From positions 1 through 35,022 of the forward strand of contig JAFPTE010000021.1 in NCBI GenBank assembly GCA_017400415.1: a DNA stretch of 35,022 bases, read 5' to 3'. The position numbers were made by a program, and so were the translations under genes. The notes under the pieces were generated by a model, which searched no databases, was not told the origin of the DNA, and was given only the letters and a program-made list of their open reading frames with translations. This DNA is from Oscillospiraceae bacterium (GTDB lineage Bacteria; Bacillota; Clostridia; Oscillospirales; Oscillospiraceae). Shown here one piece after another: positions 1 through 8,096 of this stretch; the first letter of the stretch is position 1, and the number at the start of each line of letters is the position of its first letter.

Positions 1-781
1 AACATGAAAAAATCCATTCAGGAAATACGGAGCACTCGAAGGAGACGCCGGGGCCGGACAGCTCGGTCAGACCGTAGATATCGTAGGCCTTGATGCCCAG
101 GGTCTTCTCAATGTCGTGCCGCATCTCCTCGCTCCAGGCCTCGGCTCCGAAGATTCCCGCCTTCAGGGGTATCTCATCGGGCCCCAGGCCCAGCTCCTTC
201 ATGCGCTCGCCCAGGTAGGCGGCGTAGCTGGGGGTGCAGCAGAGGATGGTGGTGTTCAGGTCACGGATGAACATTATCTGCCGGTCCGTGTTGCCGGAGG
301 AGGTGGGCACCGTGAGACAGCCCACCTTGTGGCTGCCGCCGTTGAGGCCCGGGCCGCCGGTGAAGAGGCCGTAGCCGTAGGAGACCTGGCACACATCCTC
401 GTCGGTGCCGCCGGCGGCCACGATGGCCCTGGCGCAGCAGTCCTCCCAGAGGTCAATGTCGTGCTGGGTGTAGAAGGCCACAACGCGCTTGCCGGTGGTG
501 CCGGAGGTGGACTGGATCCGCACTGCGTTCTTCAGAGGCACGCCCAGAAGCCCGTAGGGGTAGGACTCCCGCAGGTCGTCCTTGGTGATGAAGGGGAGCT
601 TGTGAAGGTCCTCAATGCCGTGGATATCCCCGGGGGTGACCCCGGCGGCCTCCATCTTCCTGCGGTAATAGGGCACATTGTCCCAGACGTGCTGCACCTG
701 CTTCACAAGACGCTCGTTCTGAATCCGGGTGAGCTCCTCACGGTCGGCACACTCGATTTCAGGCTGAAAGTATCTTTCCAT
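1..781 (-). CDS. paaK: Phenylacetate-CoA ligase (AMP-forming), 3'-truncated by window edge
   Basis: Joins phenylacetate or a related aryl-acetate to CoA using ATP (cytoplasm, ANL adenylating superfamily). About 260 residues are visible, beginning MERYFQPEIECADREEL; the frame is open to base 1, so the C-terminal part of a roughly 430-residue enzyme lies outside. Family signatures include the phosphate-binding loop STSGTTGK and, further on, FGAEAWSEEM and YDIYGLTELSGPG. The ATG at 781 has an AGGAG about eight bases upstream. It lies 26 bases after iorB and reads as the third gene of an iorA-iorB-paaK operon, so its physiological substrate is probably the product of IorAB chemistry (phenylacetate, 4-hydroxyphenylacetate or indoleacetate). 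The family is certain from the motifs; the exact aryl substrate is inferred from context. Confidence 0.93.
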   Translation of the reverse strand, partial: MERYFQPEIECADREELTRIQNERLVKQVQHVWDNVPYYRRKMEAAGVTPGDIHGIEDLHKLPFITKDDLRESYPYGLLGVPLKNAVRIQSTSGTTGKRVVAFYTQHDIDLWEDCCARAIVAAGGTDEDVCQVSYGYGLFTGGPGLNGGSHKVGCLTVPTSSGNTDRQIMFIRDLNTTILCCTPSYAAYLGERMKELGLGPDEIPLKAGIFGAEAWSEEMRHDIEKTLGIKAYDIYGLTELSGPGVSFECSVFPEWIFSC

Positions 782-807
782 TTTTACCAACTCCTATCGG
801 AGAAATA

Positions 808-1389
808 TCAGTTGTTACCCGCTTCCTTTCCCAGGGCAAAGGCTTTTTTGTTCATCTCAAGGAATTTGGGGGGCACCACGGCCTCCAGGGCGCTCATCCA
901 GTCGGCCTCGTCAAAGTCAAAGTAGTGGGAGAGCCTGCCCAGAAGGACGATGTTCACGGCCTTGGAGGAGCCGGCCCTTTCTGCGATGGCCAGGCAGTCC
1001 ATGGCGTCAACTCTTGCGCCGGAGGAGCGGAGCTTGTCCGTCAGGCCCTCCGGGTATTCGGCGGCGCCGATTATAACGGGCATGGGGTCGATGCGCTGGG
1101 TGTTCGTCACCACAACCCCGCCGGGCTTCAGGAAGGGGAGCCACCGGGCGGCCTCCAGAAGCTCAAAGGAGACGATGAAGTCCGCCTGGCCCCTGTCGAT
1201 GATGGGGGAGGCGACCCTGTCGCCGTAGCGCACGTAGGTCACAACGCTGCCGCCCCGCTGGCTCATGCCGTGGACCTCGGAGACCTTCACGTCATAGCCC
1301 CGGTCCAGGAAGAGACGGCCCAGCAGCTTGCTGGCCAGGAGGCTTCCCTGGCCGCCGACGCCTACGATCATAATGTTTTTCGTTTCCAT
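808..1389 (-). CDS. iorB: Indolepyruvate:ferredoxin oxidoreductase, beta subunit
   Basis: Small subunit (193 aa) of the enzyme that decarboxylates aryl-pyruvates to aryl-acetyl-CoA and reduces ferredoxin. It belongs to the pyruvate/2-oxoacid oxidoreductase gamma family: the N-terminus IMIVGVGGQGSLLASKLLG is the typical glycine-rich opening, followed by EVHGMSQRGGSV, a hallmark of this family. Length matches IorB. Its ATG overlaps the iorA stop codon by one base (TAATG), which implies translational coupling and a fixed subunit ratio. It has no iron-sulfur motif of its own; those sit in IorA, as is usual for the two-subunit form. Identification is firm; which of the three aromatic 2-oxoacids is preferred cannot be told from sequence. 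Confidence 0.95.
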   Translation of the reverse strand: METKNIMIVGVGGQGSLLASKLLGRLFLDRGYDVKVSEVHGMSQRGGSVVTYVRYGDRVASPIIDRGQADFIVSFELLEAARWLPFLKPGGVVVTNTQRIDPMPVIIGAAEYPEGLTDKLRSSGARVDAMDCLAIAERAGSSKAVNIVLLGRLSHYFDFDEADWMSALEAVVPPKFLEMNKKAFALGKEAGNN

Positions 1390-3125
1390 TACTCTTCACC
1401 TCCGATGGCGCCCACCGGGCAAAGCTGGGAGCAGAGGGAGCAGCCCACGCACTGGTTGGCGTCGATTACGGCCTGGCCGTCCCGGATGGAGATGGCGGGG
1501 CAGCCCACGGCCATGCAGCTCTCGCAGCCGATGCACATATCGTGGTCGACACGGAGAGCAGGCTTGTGCTTTACATATTTGAGGAGGGCGCAGGGCCTCC
1601 GGGAGATGATGACGCTGGGGGCGCTGACCGCCAGCTCCTCACGGATGACTCTGTCGCACTGTTCCAGGTCGTAGGGGTCGATGACCCGGACTCGCTCAAA
1701 GCCCATGGCCCGGCACAGGGCCTCCAGGTCTATCTTTCCCGCCGGGTCGCCCCGCAGGTTGAAGCCCGTGGTGGGGTTCTGCTGGTGGCCGGTCATGCCG
1801 GTGATGGAGTTATCAAGAATGATGACCGTGGAATTGGTCTGGTTGTAGGCGATGTTGGCAAGGCCCGTCATGCCGGAGTGCATGAAGGTGCTGTCGCCGA
1901 TGACGGCCACGGTGTTATGCTCGCTCTTCTCGCCCAGGACCTTGTTGAAGCCGTGGATGGAGCTGACGGAGGCGCCCATGCACAGAACGCTGTCCACGGC
2001 GGCCAGGGGAGCCGTGGCACCCAGGGTATAGCAGCCAATGTCGCCCAGAACGGTGCAGCCGATGCTCTTCAGAGTGTAGAACAGACCTCTGTGGGGGCAG
2101 CCGGCGCACATGACCGGGGGCCGGGCGGGGATGTTTTCGTAGACGCTGAGAGTCTCGGCGGATTTGAACAGGAGCTTCGCTGCCACAACGGACTGGCTCA
2201 GCTCACCCACGGGCGGGAAGAGCTCCTTGCCCACGCACTGGATGCCCAGACTGCGCACGTGCTCCTCAATGAAGCCGTCCAGCTCCTCCACAACGATGAC
2301 GCTCTGGGCGTCCCGGACGAAGGAGCGGATGAGAGAGTCCGGCAGGGGCCACACAAGCCCCAGCTTCAGAACGGAGAAGGTATCCCCGCAGGCCTCCTTA
2401 ACATATTGATAGGAGGTGCCGGAGGTGATTATGCGCACCTCGGGCCGCTGGGTGCCTATCTCCACGGTGTTCACGTCGGAGGACTCGGACCAGGCGGCTA
2501 TCTTTTTCGTGCGCTCCTCCACAACCGGGTGACGGAGCTTGGCGTAGCCCGGCATCATAACGTATTTCTTCGGGTCCTTTTTGTATTCCTTTACGGGCAA
2601 GGTCCGGTCCCCGGTCTCCACAACGCTCTGGCAGTGGGATACCCTGGTGCACATACGCAGAAGCACCGGAGTGTCAAACCTCTCGCTGAGCTCAAAGGCC
2701 AGCTTCGCAAACCGCAGAGCCTCTGCAGAGTCCGCCGGCTCCAGCATGGGAACCTTGGAGGCCCGGGCGTGGTGCCGGGAGTCCTGCTCGTTCTGGGAGG
2801 AGTGCATGCCCGGGTCGTCCGCCACGGCGATGACGAGACCGGCGTTCACTCCGGTGTAGCTCAGGGTGTAAAGGGGGTCCGCAGCCACGTTGAGGCCCAC
2901 GTGCTTCATGCCGCAGAAGGACCGGGTGCCTGCCAGACTGGCGCCGAAGGCCGCCTCCAGGGCAACCTTTTCGTTGGGTGCCCACTCACAGTAGATTTCG
3001 GGGTACTTTGCGGCCTCCTCGGTTATCTCGGTGCTGGGGGTGCCGGGATAGCTTGAAATAAAAGAGCAGCCTGCCTCGTAGAGCCCGCGGGCAGCGGCCT
3101 TGTTGCCCAGCATTAACTGACGCAT
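1389..3125 (-). CDS. iorA: Indolepyruvate:ferredoxin oxidoreductase, alpha subunit
   Basis: Catalytic subunit (578 aa). The N-terminal pyrimidine-binding TPP half (about residues 1-180) opens with MLGNKAAARGLYEAGCSF and SSYPGTPSTEI. The pyrophosphate-binding half (about 340-510) carries CAGCPHRGLFYTLK and GDIGCYTLG, the GDS-type TPP/Mg site. The C-terminus has two 4Fe-4S motifs, CIGCESCMAVGCP and CVGCSLCSQLCP, which pass electrons to ferredoxin. The oxygen-sensitive iron-sulfur enzyme fits an anaerobe fermenting Phe, Tyr and Trp after transamination. It is first in the operon with iorB and paaK. Upstream, on this strand, an extended -10 like TGATATACT ends near 3165, but the -35 is weak, so I do not list a promoter. 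The start is ATG with AGGAG a few bases upstream. Confidence 0.96.
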   Translation of the reverse strand: MRQLMLGNKAAARGLYEAGCSFISSYPGTPSTEITEEAAKYPEIYCEWAPNEKVALEAAFGASLAGTRSFCGMKHVGLNVAADPLYTLSYTGVNAGLVIAVADDPGMHSSQNEQDSRHHARASKVPMLEPADSAEALRFAKLAFELSERFDTPVLLRMCTRVSHCQSVVETGDRTLPVKEYKKDPKKYVMMPGYAKLRHPVVEERTKKIAAWSESSDVNTVEIGTQRPEVRIITSGTSYQYVKEACGDTFSVLKLGLVWPLPDSLIRSFVRDAQSVIVVEELDGFIEEHVRSLGIQCVGKELFPPVGELSQSVVAAKLLFKSAETLSVYENIPARPPVMCAGCPHRGLFYTLKSIGCTVLGDIGCYTLGATAPLAAVDSVLCMGASVSSIHGFNKVLGEKSEHNTVAVIGDSTFMHSGMTGLANIAYNQTNSTVIILDNSITGMTGHQQNPTTGFNLRGDPAGKIDLEALCRAMGFERVRVIDPYDLEQCDRVIREELAVSAPSVIISRRPCALLKYVKHKPALRVDHDMCIGCESCMAVGCPAISIRDGQAVIDANQCVGCSLCSQLCPVGAIGGEE

Positions 3126-3282
3126 AGTTGATTTCTCCTCTCAGGCAGAAATATATACCCCTTGAGTATATCACATCCTCTGCAAAATGTCTACAATAAT
3201 TTAGCGTATTAAACAGGATGAGGAAAAAAACGCTGCCGGAGTATTGCTTTAAAAATCTTTCGCATAAGTTATTAAAAAACAC

Positions 3283-3311
3283 TTGCCAAACTATTGAGAT
3301 TGTGATATTAT
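3283..3311 (+). promoter_or_regulatory. Candidate sigma-A promoter of the pilus operon
   Basis: TTGCCA (3283-3288) and TATTAT (3306-3311) are separated by exactly 17 bases in an AT-rich 238-base gap between the divergent iorA and pilB genes. Transcription would start around 3318, about 45 bases before pilB. I looked for a c-di-GMP riboswitch, often placed before clostridial pilus genes, and saw none; the leader is too short for one. Confidence 0.55.
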
Positions 3312-3363
3312 AAACTAAATTATTGTCCGGTTTTATAACCCGATCAGCATTGGAGATGAACAT

Positions 3364-5073
3364 ATGGCTTATAAGAGACTGGGCGAGCTGCTTCTCGCCG
3401 CCGGTACCATTACCGAACAGGAGCTTGAGAGAGGACTTGAACTGCAGAAGGGCACCAAGGAACGTCTCGGCACCGTTCTTATTTCCAACGGCATCCTTAC
3501 GGAGGATGAGCTCATCGAGGCGCTGACCATGCAGCTTGGCGTGGAGTTCATTGACCTTACCAAGGTCAATATCCCCACGGAGATGGCGCAGGTCCTGCCC
3601 AAGAATATTGCCAAGCAGTACACGGTCGTTCCCGTCAAGATCGTCAAGGATGAGCTCTTCCTTGCAATGGCAGACCCCATGAACTTCTACGCCATTGAGG
3701 AGGTCCGCAAGGCCGTCCGCAAGAAGGTCGTTCCCATGGTCGCCCGTCAGAAGGCCGTGGAGCACGCCATTCAGGTGCTCTATTCCAATGAGGGCGCCGC
3801 CAAGGCCATTGAGGAGATGAAGCGTGAGGTCCTCTCCAACGGTGAGGCCACCGGCGCTGCGGATGCAGCCTTTATCTCCAATCAGCTGGGGGACGACAGC
3901 GTAAACTCCGCCCCCACCATCCGCCTGGTGAACTCCATCATTGAGCGTGCAATCATGGAGCGGGCCAGCGATATACATATGGAGCCCAACGAGGGCAACA
4001 TGCGCATCCGCATGAGGGTGGACGGCATCCTGCACGACATCCTTACGGTGCCCAGAGATATCCAGGCCAATGTGACCTCCCGTATCAAGATCATGTCCGG
4101 CATGAACATCGCCGAGAAGAGAGTCCCCCAGGACGGCCGCTTCAACGTCCGCATCAAGGAAAAGGATATCGACCTTCGTATTTCCACCCTGCCTACGGTT
4201 TACGGCGAGAAGATCGTTGCCCGACTGCTGGATAAGTCCGGCGGCAACATCACCAAGGAGTCCATCGGCCTCTCCGGCAAGGACCTGGAGAAGTATGACG
4301 CCATGCTCCGCAACCGCAACGGCGTTATCCTCATCGTGGGCCCCACCGGTTCCGGTAAGTCCACCACCATGTACGCCATGATAGGCCAGCTTAACACCGA
4401 TGAGGTGAACCTGGTCACCCTGGAGGACCCTGTGGAGTACAACATCGCCGGCGTCAACCAGGTCCAGATAACTGAGAAGACCGGCATGACCTTCGCCAAC
4501 GGCCTCCGTGCCATCCTCCGTCAGGACCCGGATATCATCGCCGTGGGCGAAATCCGTGACGGCGAGACTGCCGAGATCGCCATGCGTGCCGCTATCACCG
4601 GCCACCTGGTGGTATCCACCATCCACACCAACGACGCCGTGGGCTCCATTGAGCGTCTGAAGGATATCGGCGTGGAGCCATACCTTATCGCCTCCGCCCT
4701 GAAGGGCGTCATCTCCCAGCGCCTTGTGCGCCGCATCTGCCCCAAGTGCCGACAAGAGTATGAGCCCATGGAGGATGAGCTCCAGAAGCTGGGCCTCGAG
4801 CCCAGAGCCGGCCTGAAGTTCTACCGGGGCGTCGGCTGCGCCGAGTGCTTCAATACCGGTTACAGAGGCCGTACCGCCGTCTTCGAGATGCTGACCGTGA
4901 CATCCAAGGTTCGGGCCCTCATCTCCGAGAAGGCAGGCCGTGAGGCCATCGAAAGGGAGCTGCGCAAGGGCGAGGGCGACCATATCACCCTCTATCAGAA
5001 CGCCCTGCGTCTGGTTTCCGAGGGCATAACCACCTCCAGCGAGATCACCCGCGTTATCAACGAAGACGATTAA
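3364..5073 (+). CDS. pilB: Type IV pilus assembly ATPase PilB
   Basis: Hexameric ATPase that powers pilin polymerisation at the inner face of the membrane, acting on the PilC platform (569 aa, normal for PilB/GspE). An N-terminal MshEN-like domain (about 1-150; begins MAYKRLGELLLAAGTI) is followed by the secretion ATPase domain: Walker A GPTGSGKSTT near residue 326, an Asp box around LVTLEDPVEYNI, Walker B in DPDIIAVGEIRDGET, and the His-box GHLVVSTIHTNDA. A tetracysteine zinc motif (CPKC near 459, CAEC near 492) marks it as PilB/GspE rather than PilT. The ATG has GGAG about nine bases upstream. It is first in an operon; pilT follows 11 bases after its stop. MshEN domains of this family can bind c-di-GMP, but I cannot confirm the binding residues here. 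Confidence 0.97.
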   Translation: MAYKRLGELLLAAGTITEQELERGLELQKGTKERLGTVLISNGILTEDELIEALTMQLGVEFIDLTKVNIPTEMAQVLPKNIAKQYTVVPVKIVKDELFLAMADPMNFYAIEEVRKAVRKKVVPMVARQKAVEHAIQVLYSNEGAAKAIEEMKREVLSNGEATGAADAAFISNQLGDDSVNSAPTIRLVNSIIERAIMERASDIHMEPNEGNMRIRMRVDGILHDILTVPRDIQANVTSRIKIMSGMNIAEKRVPQDGRFNVRIKEKDIDLRISTLPTVYGEKIVARLLDKSGGNITKESIGLSGKDLEKYDAMLRNRNGVILIVGPTGSGKSTTMYAMIGQLNTDEVNLVTLEDPVEYNIAGVNQVQITEKTGMTFANGLRAILRQDPDIIAVGEIRDGETAEIAMRAAITGHLVVSTIHTNDAVGSIERLKDIGVEPYLIASALKGVISQRLVRRICPKCRQEYEPMEDELQKLGLEPRAGLKFYRGVGCAECFNTGYRGRTAVFEMLTVTSKVRALISEKAGREAIERELRKGEGDHITLYQNALRLVSEGITTSSEITRVINEDD

Positions 5074-5084
5074 GGAGACAACTC

Positions 5085-6131
5085 ATGATTAATATTGAAC
5101 AGCTTGTGCTCCAGGCCAAGCGTGACGGCGCATCGGATATACATATAATCTGCGGCCTGCCTCCCAAGTACCGTAAGGACGGCAACATTGAAAACATGTC
5201 CAACGACCCCTGCACCTATGAGGACTGCATGGAGATGGCCCATGAGCTGGCGGGCAATGAGTATGACCGCTTTGACTCCTGGGGCGAGCTGGACTCTGCC
5301 GATACCTTTGCCGGCAACCGCTGCCGTATACATATCTTCAAGCAGCAGGGAATCCCCTCCCTGGCTCTGCGTATCCTCCGTGAGGAGATACCGGACGTGG
5401 AGAAGCTGGGACTGCCCCCCGCAGTGCTGAGCCTGACAAACCTTCACAAGGGCATCGTCCTGGTGACCGGTGAGACCGGCTCCGGTAAGTCCACCACCCT
5501 GGCCGCCCTTATGGACAGGATAAACCACACCCGCAAGTGCCACATCGTGACCCTTGAGGACCCGGTGGAGTACCTCTACAAGCCGGACCTGTGCGCCATC
5601 AACCAGCGTGAGGTGGGCAAGGACACCAAGAGCTTCTCCGAGGGCCTCCGTGCCTCCCTTCGTGAGGACCCGGACGTTATCCTCATCGGCGAGATGCGTG
5701 ACCGTGACACCATCGAGACCGCCATCACCGCCGCCGAGACCGGTCACCTGGTCTTCGGCACCCTCCATACCGGCTCCGCCTCCGACGCCGTGGACCGTAT
5801 CGTCCAGGTGTTCCCGGCGGACTCCCAGACCCAGATAAGGCTCCAGCTCTCCATGACCCTGTGCGCCGTGCTCACCCAGCAGCTGGTGGCCAGGAAGGGC
5901 GGCGGCAGAGCCCTGGCTGCGGAGTATATGGCCGTTACGGACGCTATCCGGAACCTTATCCGCTCCGGCAATACCCCCCAGATAGCCAACGCCATCGCAA
6001 CCTCCGCCGCCATCGGCGGCCAGACCATGGACCAGGCTCTGGTCAAGCTGGTCCGCTCCGGCGCCATCACCAGAGATACGGCGCTCCATTATGCCAAGGA
6101 ACCCGATTACGTCAAGAAAAACGCAATCTGA
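5085..6131 (+). CDS. pilT: Type IV pilus retraction ATPase PilT
   Basis: Retraction motor (348 aa, normal for PilT), which depolymerises the pilus and gives twitching motility. A PAS-like N-terminal region (MINIEQLVLQAKRDGASDIH) leads into the ATPase: Walker A GETGSGKSTT near residue 129, VTLEDPVEYLY, Walker B in DPDVILIGEMRDRDT, and GHLVFGTLHTGSA. Near the C-terminus, AIRNLIRSGNTPQI matches the AIRNLIRE retraction motif diagnostic of PilT, with only the Glu changed (to Ser). No tetracysteine motif is present, which separates it from PilB. Its presence implies dynamic pili rather than a static pseudopilus or secretion system. It has AAGGAG upstream and lies 11 bases after pilB. Confidence 0.96.
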   Translation: MINIEQLVLQAKRDGASDIHIICGLPPKYRKDGNIENMSNDPCTYEDCMEMAHELAGNEYDRFDSWGELDSADTFAGNRCRIHIFKQQGIPSLALRILREEIPDVEKLGLPPAVLSLTNLHKGIVLVTGETGSGKSTTLAALMDRINHTRKCHIVTLEDPVEYLYKPDLCAINQREVGKDTKSFSEGLRASLREDPDVILIGEMRDRDTIETAITAAETGHLVFGTLHTGSASDAVDRIVQVFPADSQTQIRLQLSMTLCAVLTQQLVARKGGGRALAAEYMAVTDAIRNLIRSGNTPQIANAIATSAAIGGQTMDQALVKLVRSGAITRDTALHYAKEPDYVKKNAI

Positions 6132-6165
6132 TAATATAGCTTCACCGAAAGGAAGGTGAAAGAAA

Positions 6166-7380
6166 CTGGCAACCTTTAAGTACAGTGCCGTCTCCAAGGG
6201 CGGCCAGCGGGTCACCGGCGTGGTTGAGGGATTCAACGAGCTGGATGCAGTTACCCGCATAAAAGAATCCTGCGATATCGTCCTCAAGGTCGAAGAGGTC
6301 AATGAGGAGAAGAAGGGCCTTCTCAATATGGAGATTGGCGGAGAAAAGCTGAATGACAAGGCCTTCACGGTCATGTGCAGCCAGTTCGCCATTATCCTCC
6401 GTTCCGGCATACCCATTGCCAGAACCGTACACCTGGTGGCCAACAAGACCGCCGATAAGCCCCTTAAGAAAATCCTTACCCAGGTGGCTGAGGACGTGGA
6501 GGCGGGCCGCTCCGTGGCCGCATCCTTTGAGGACCGGGGCAGCAAGCTTCTGCCCAAGACCTTTATCGAGACCCTGAGAGCAGGCGAGGAGTCCGGCTCC
6601 ATCGACAAGTCCTTCCAGACTGTCTATGAGCAGTACGACAAGCAGATCAAGGTCAAGAACAAGGTCTCCGGCGCCCTGGCCTATCCTATGTTCGTCCTTG
6701 CCCTGGCCGTGGTGGTGGTCATCGTGCTGATGGCCTTCGTGGTGCCCAAGTTTACGGAAACCTTTGAATCCTACGGCGCCCAGCTGCCTCTCATAACCAG
6801 GATACTTATCGCCATCTCCACCTTCTTCAAGAACTACTGGATGATCCTGTTCATCATTATCGCCCTGATTATCGTGGGCGTGAAGATTTACGGGAAGACG
6901 GAGAACGGCCGCATGAAGATGGCAAAGCTGCAGCTTAAGCTGCCCGTCCTGGGCAACATTGCGGAGCTCACCGCCGCCAGCCAGTTCGCCAACTGCATGA
7001 CCACCATGCTCTCCGCCGGCATACCCCTGACCAAGTCCATCTCCATCACCGCCAAGACCCTGGACAACTATTACGTCAGCACAGAGGTCGGCAAGCTGGC
7101 CAGCAAGATTGAAGAGGGCCACGGCCTGGGCGACAGTATGCGCGAGGCCGAGATAATGCCCGAAATCCTGACGGACATGGTGGCAGTGGGTGAGGAGACC
7201 GGCGAGATGGAAAACACCCTGCGGACCATCGCCGGCTACTATGATGAAGAGCTGAACCAGGCTATCGACTCCGCCCTCAAGAAGCTGGAGCCCGCCCTGC
7301 TTGTCGGCCTGGCCGTTGTGGCAGGCTTCATCGTCATCGCCATCTACATGGCAATGTTCTCCATGTACGATATTATGTGA
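6166..7380 (+). CDS. pilC: Type IV pilus inner-membrane platform protein PilC (CTG start)
   Basis: Polytopic membrane protein on which PilB and PilT act; 404 aa from the proposed start, normal for PilC/GspF. It has two T2SSF repeats (about 80-200 and 280-400), each with a cytoplasmic helical part, e.g. MCSQFAIILRSGIPIARTVH and ASQFANCMTTMLSAGIPLTK. Three hydrophobic segments follow the family pattern: around FVLALAVVVVIVLMAFVVP, MILFIIIALIIVGV and LLVGLAVVAGFIVIAIYMAM. Start choice: the family N-terminus (ATFKYSAVSKGGQRVTG) is encoded upstream of the first GTG (6220). The only start-like codon that includes it is CTG at 6166, which has AGGAAGGTG at good spacing; the frame closes with TGA at 6157. 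Using 6220 would remove 18 conserved residues. Confidence 0.93.
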   Translation: MATFKYSAVSKGGQRVTGVVEGFNELDAVTRIKESCDIVLKVEEVNEEKKGLLNMEIGGEKLNDKAFTVMCSQFAIILRSGIPIARTVHLVANKTADKPLKKILTQVAEDVEAGRSVAASFEDRGSKLLPKTFIETLRAGEESGSIDKSFQTVYEQYDKQIKVKNKVSGALAYPMFVLALAVVVVIVLMAFVVPKFTETFESYGAQLPLITRILIAISTFFKNYWMILFIIIALIIVGVKIYGKTENGRMKMAKLQLKLPVLGNIAELTAASQFANCMTTMLSAGIPLTKSISITAKTLDNYYVSTEVGKLASKIEEGHGLGDSMREAEIMPEILTDMVAVGEETGEMENTLRTIAGYYDEELNQAIDSALKKLEPALLVGLAVVAGFIVIAIYMAMFSMYDIM

Positions 7381-7403
7381 TTGTTGGCAAGAAGGAGAAA
7401 CCC

Positions 7404-8093
7404 ATGGCCCCAATCCTCAGAAAACTTAAAAGCCGGTCCGGTATCTCCCGCCTGACAGCCATTCTGGCCGTAGCCGTCATAATCCTGGCGGTTATGAGCA
7501 CGTACCCCTTCTGGAAGCAGTTCGTGTTCGATGCGACCGGCTCCGGGTGCTTTACCTCCCGGCAGACCTGCATTCGTGATATCAAGATCGCCTACGCCTC
7601 CGGCCTGGAAGTTACGGAGGAGAGCGTCAGGGCCATGATGTATAAGCACAACACCACCTGCCCCGACGGGGGAGACCTGTACATTATCGAGGACGCCGAG
7701 GGACGCCTGACCATTGTCTGCGGCATCCACGACCACAACGACAAGGAGCGGGTGACCCTTAACTCCGCCAGGGCCCTGAAGGAGCTGCAGCGGGCCGTTC
7801 TGGCCGCTCAGCAGTACGGCACTCCCTTCCCGGAGAAGGTCACCGTCACCGTCAACAGCATCGATTATACCGCCCTTCTGGTGGATGAGGACCCGGGCCT
7901 TGTCCGGGGCACCGCCTCCACCAAGGGGTATGAGGGCACCGTGATCCTGTTCTCCATCGTGGGCCATTCCGACTTCGGCAAAAACTCCGGTCTGGAGGAG
8001 GGCCAGGTCTGGTTCATGACCTACGCAGAACCGGAGGAGTGCGCCACCTGGACCTACGGCACCGGCTGGACCGGCTCCGCCATTCTCGGCTGA
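7404..8093 (+). CDS. Divergent type IV pilin-like / pilus operon membrane protein
   Basis: A 229-residue protein between pilC and pilD. I do not recognise a named family. A basic leader of 13 residues ends in Ser-Gly, followed by one hydrophobic helix, ISRLTAILAVAVIILAVM, then a soluble domain with Cys residues (GCFTSRQTCIRD, NTTCPDG, TIVCG, EECATW). This resembles a class III prepilin with cleavage after Gly13, but the usual Glu at mature position 5 is Thr18, so it may be a minor or divergent pilin, or a non-pilin anchor. An in-frame GTG exists at 7377, overlapping the pilC stop, but ATG 7404 has a clear AGGAG seven bases upstream and is preferred. Its location right before the prepilin peptidase gene supports a pilus role. 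Confidence 0.7.
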   Translation: MAPILRKLKSRSGISRLTAILAVAVIILAVMSTYPFWKQFVFDATGSGCFTSRQTCIRDIKIAYASGLEVTEESVRAMMYKHNTTCPDGGDLYIIEDAEGRLTIVCGIHDHNDKERVTLNSARALKELQRAVLAAQQYGTPFPEKVTVTVNSIDYTALLVDEDPGLVRGTASTKGYEGTVILFSIVGHSDFGKNSGLEEGQVWFMTYAEPEECATWTYGTGWTGSAILG

Positions 8094-8096
8094 GCC

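Noticed and set aside
1542..3056. A 504-codon plus-strand frame antisense to iorA
   Set aside because: Composition is low-complexity Gly/Val/His-rich, typical of antisense frames in GC-rich genes; iorA is certain.
3126..3363. A c-di-GMP riboswitch before the pilus operon
   Set aside because: No GEMM-like fold or terminator in the gap; the predicted leader is only about 45 bases.
2986..4983. A 665-codon open frame antisense to pilB
   Set aside because: Shadow of pilB, with no recognisable domain; it also overlaps the iorA start and its promoter region.
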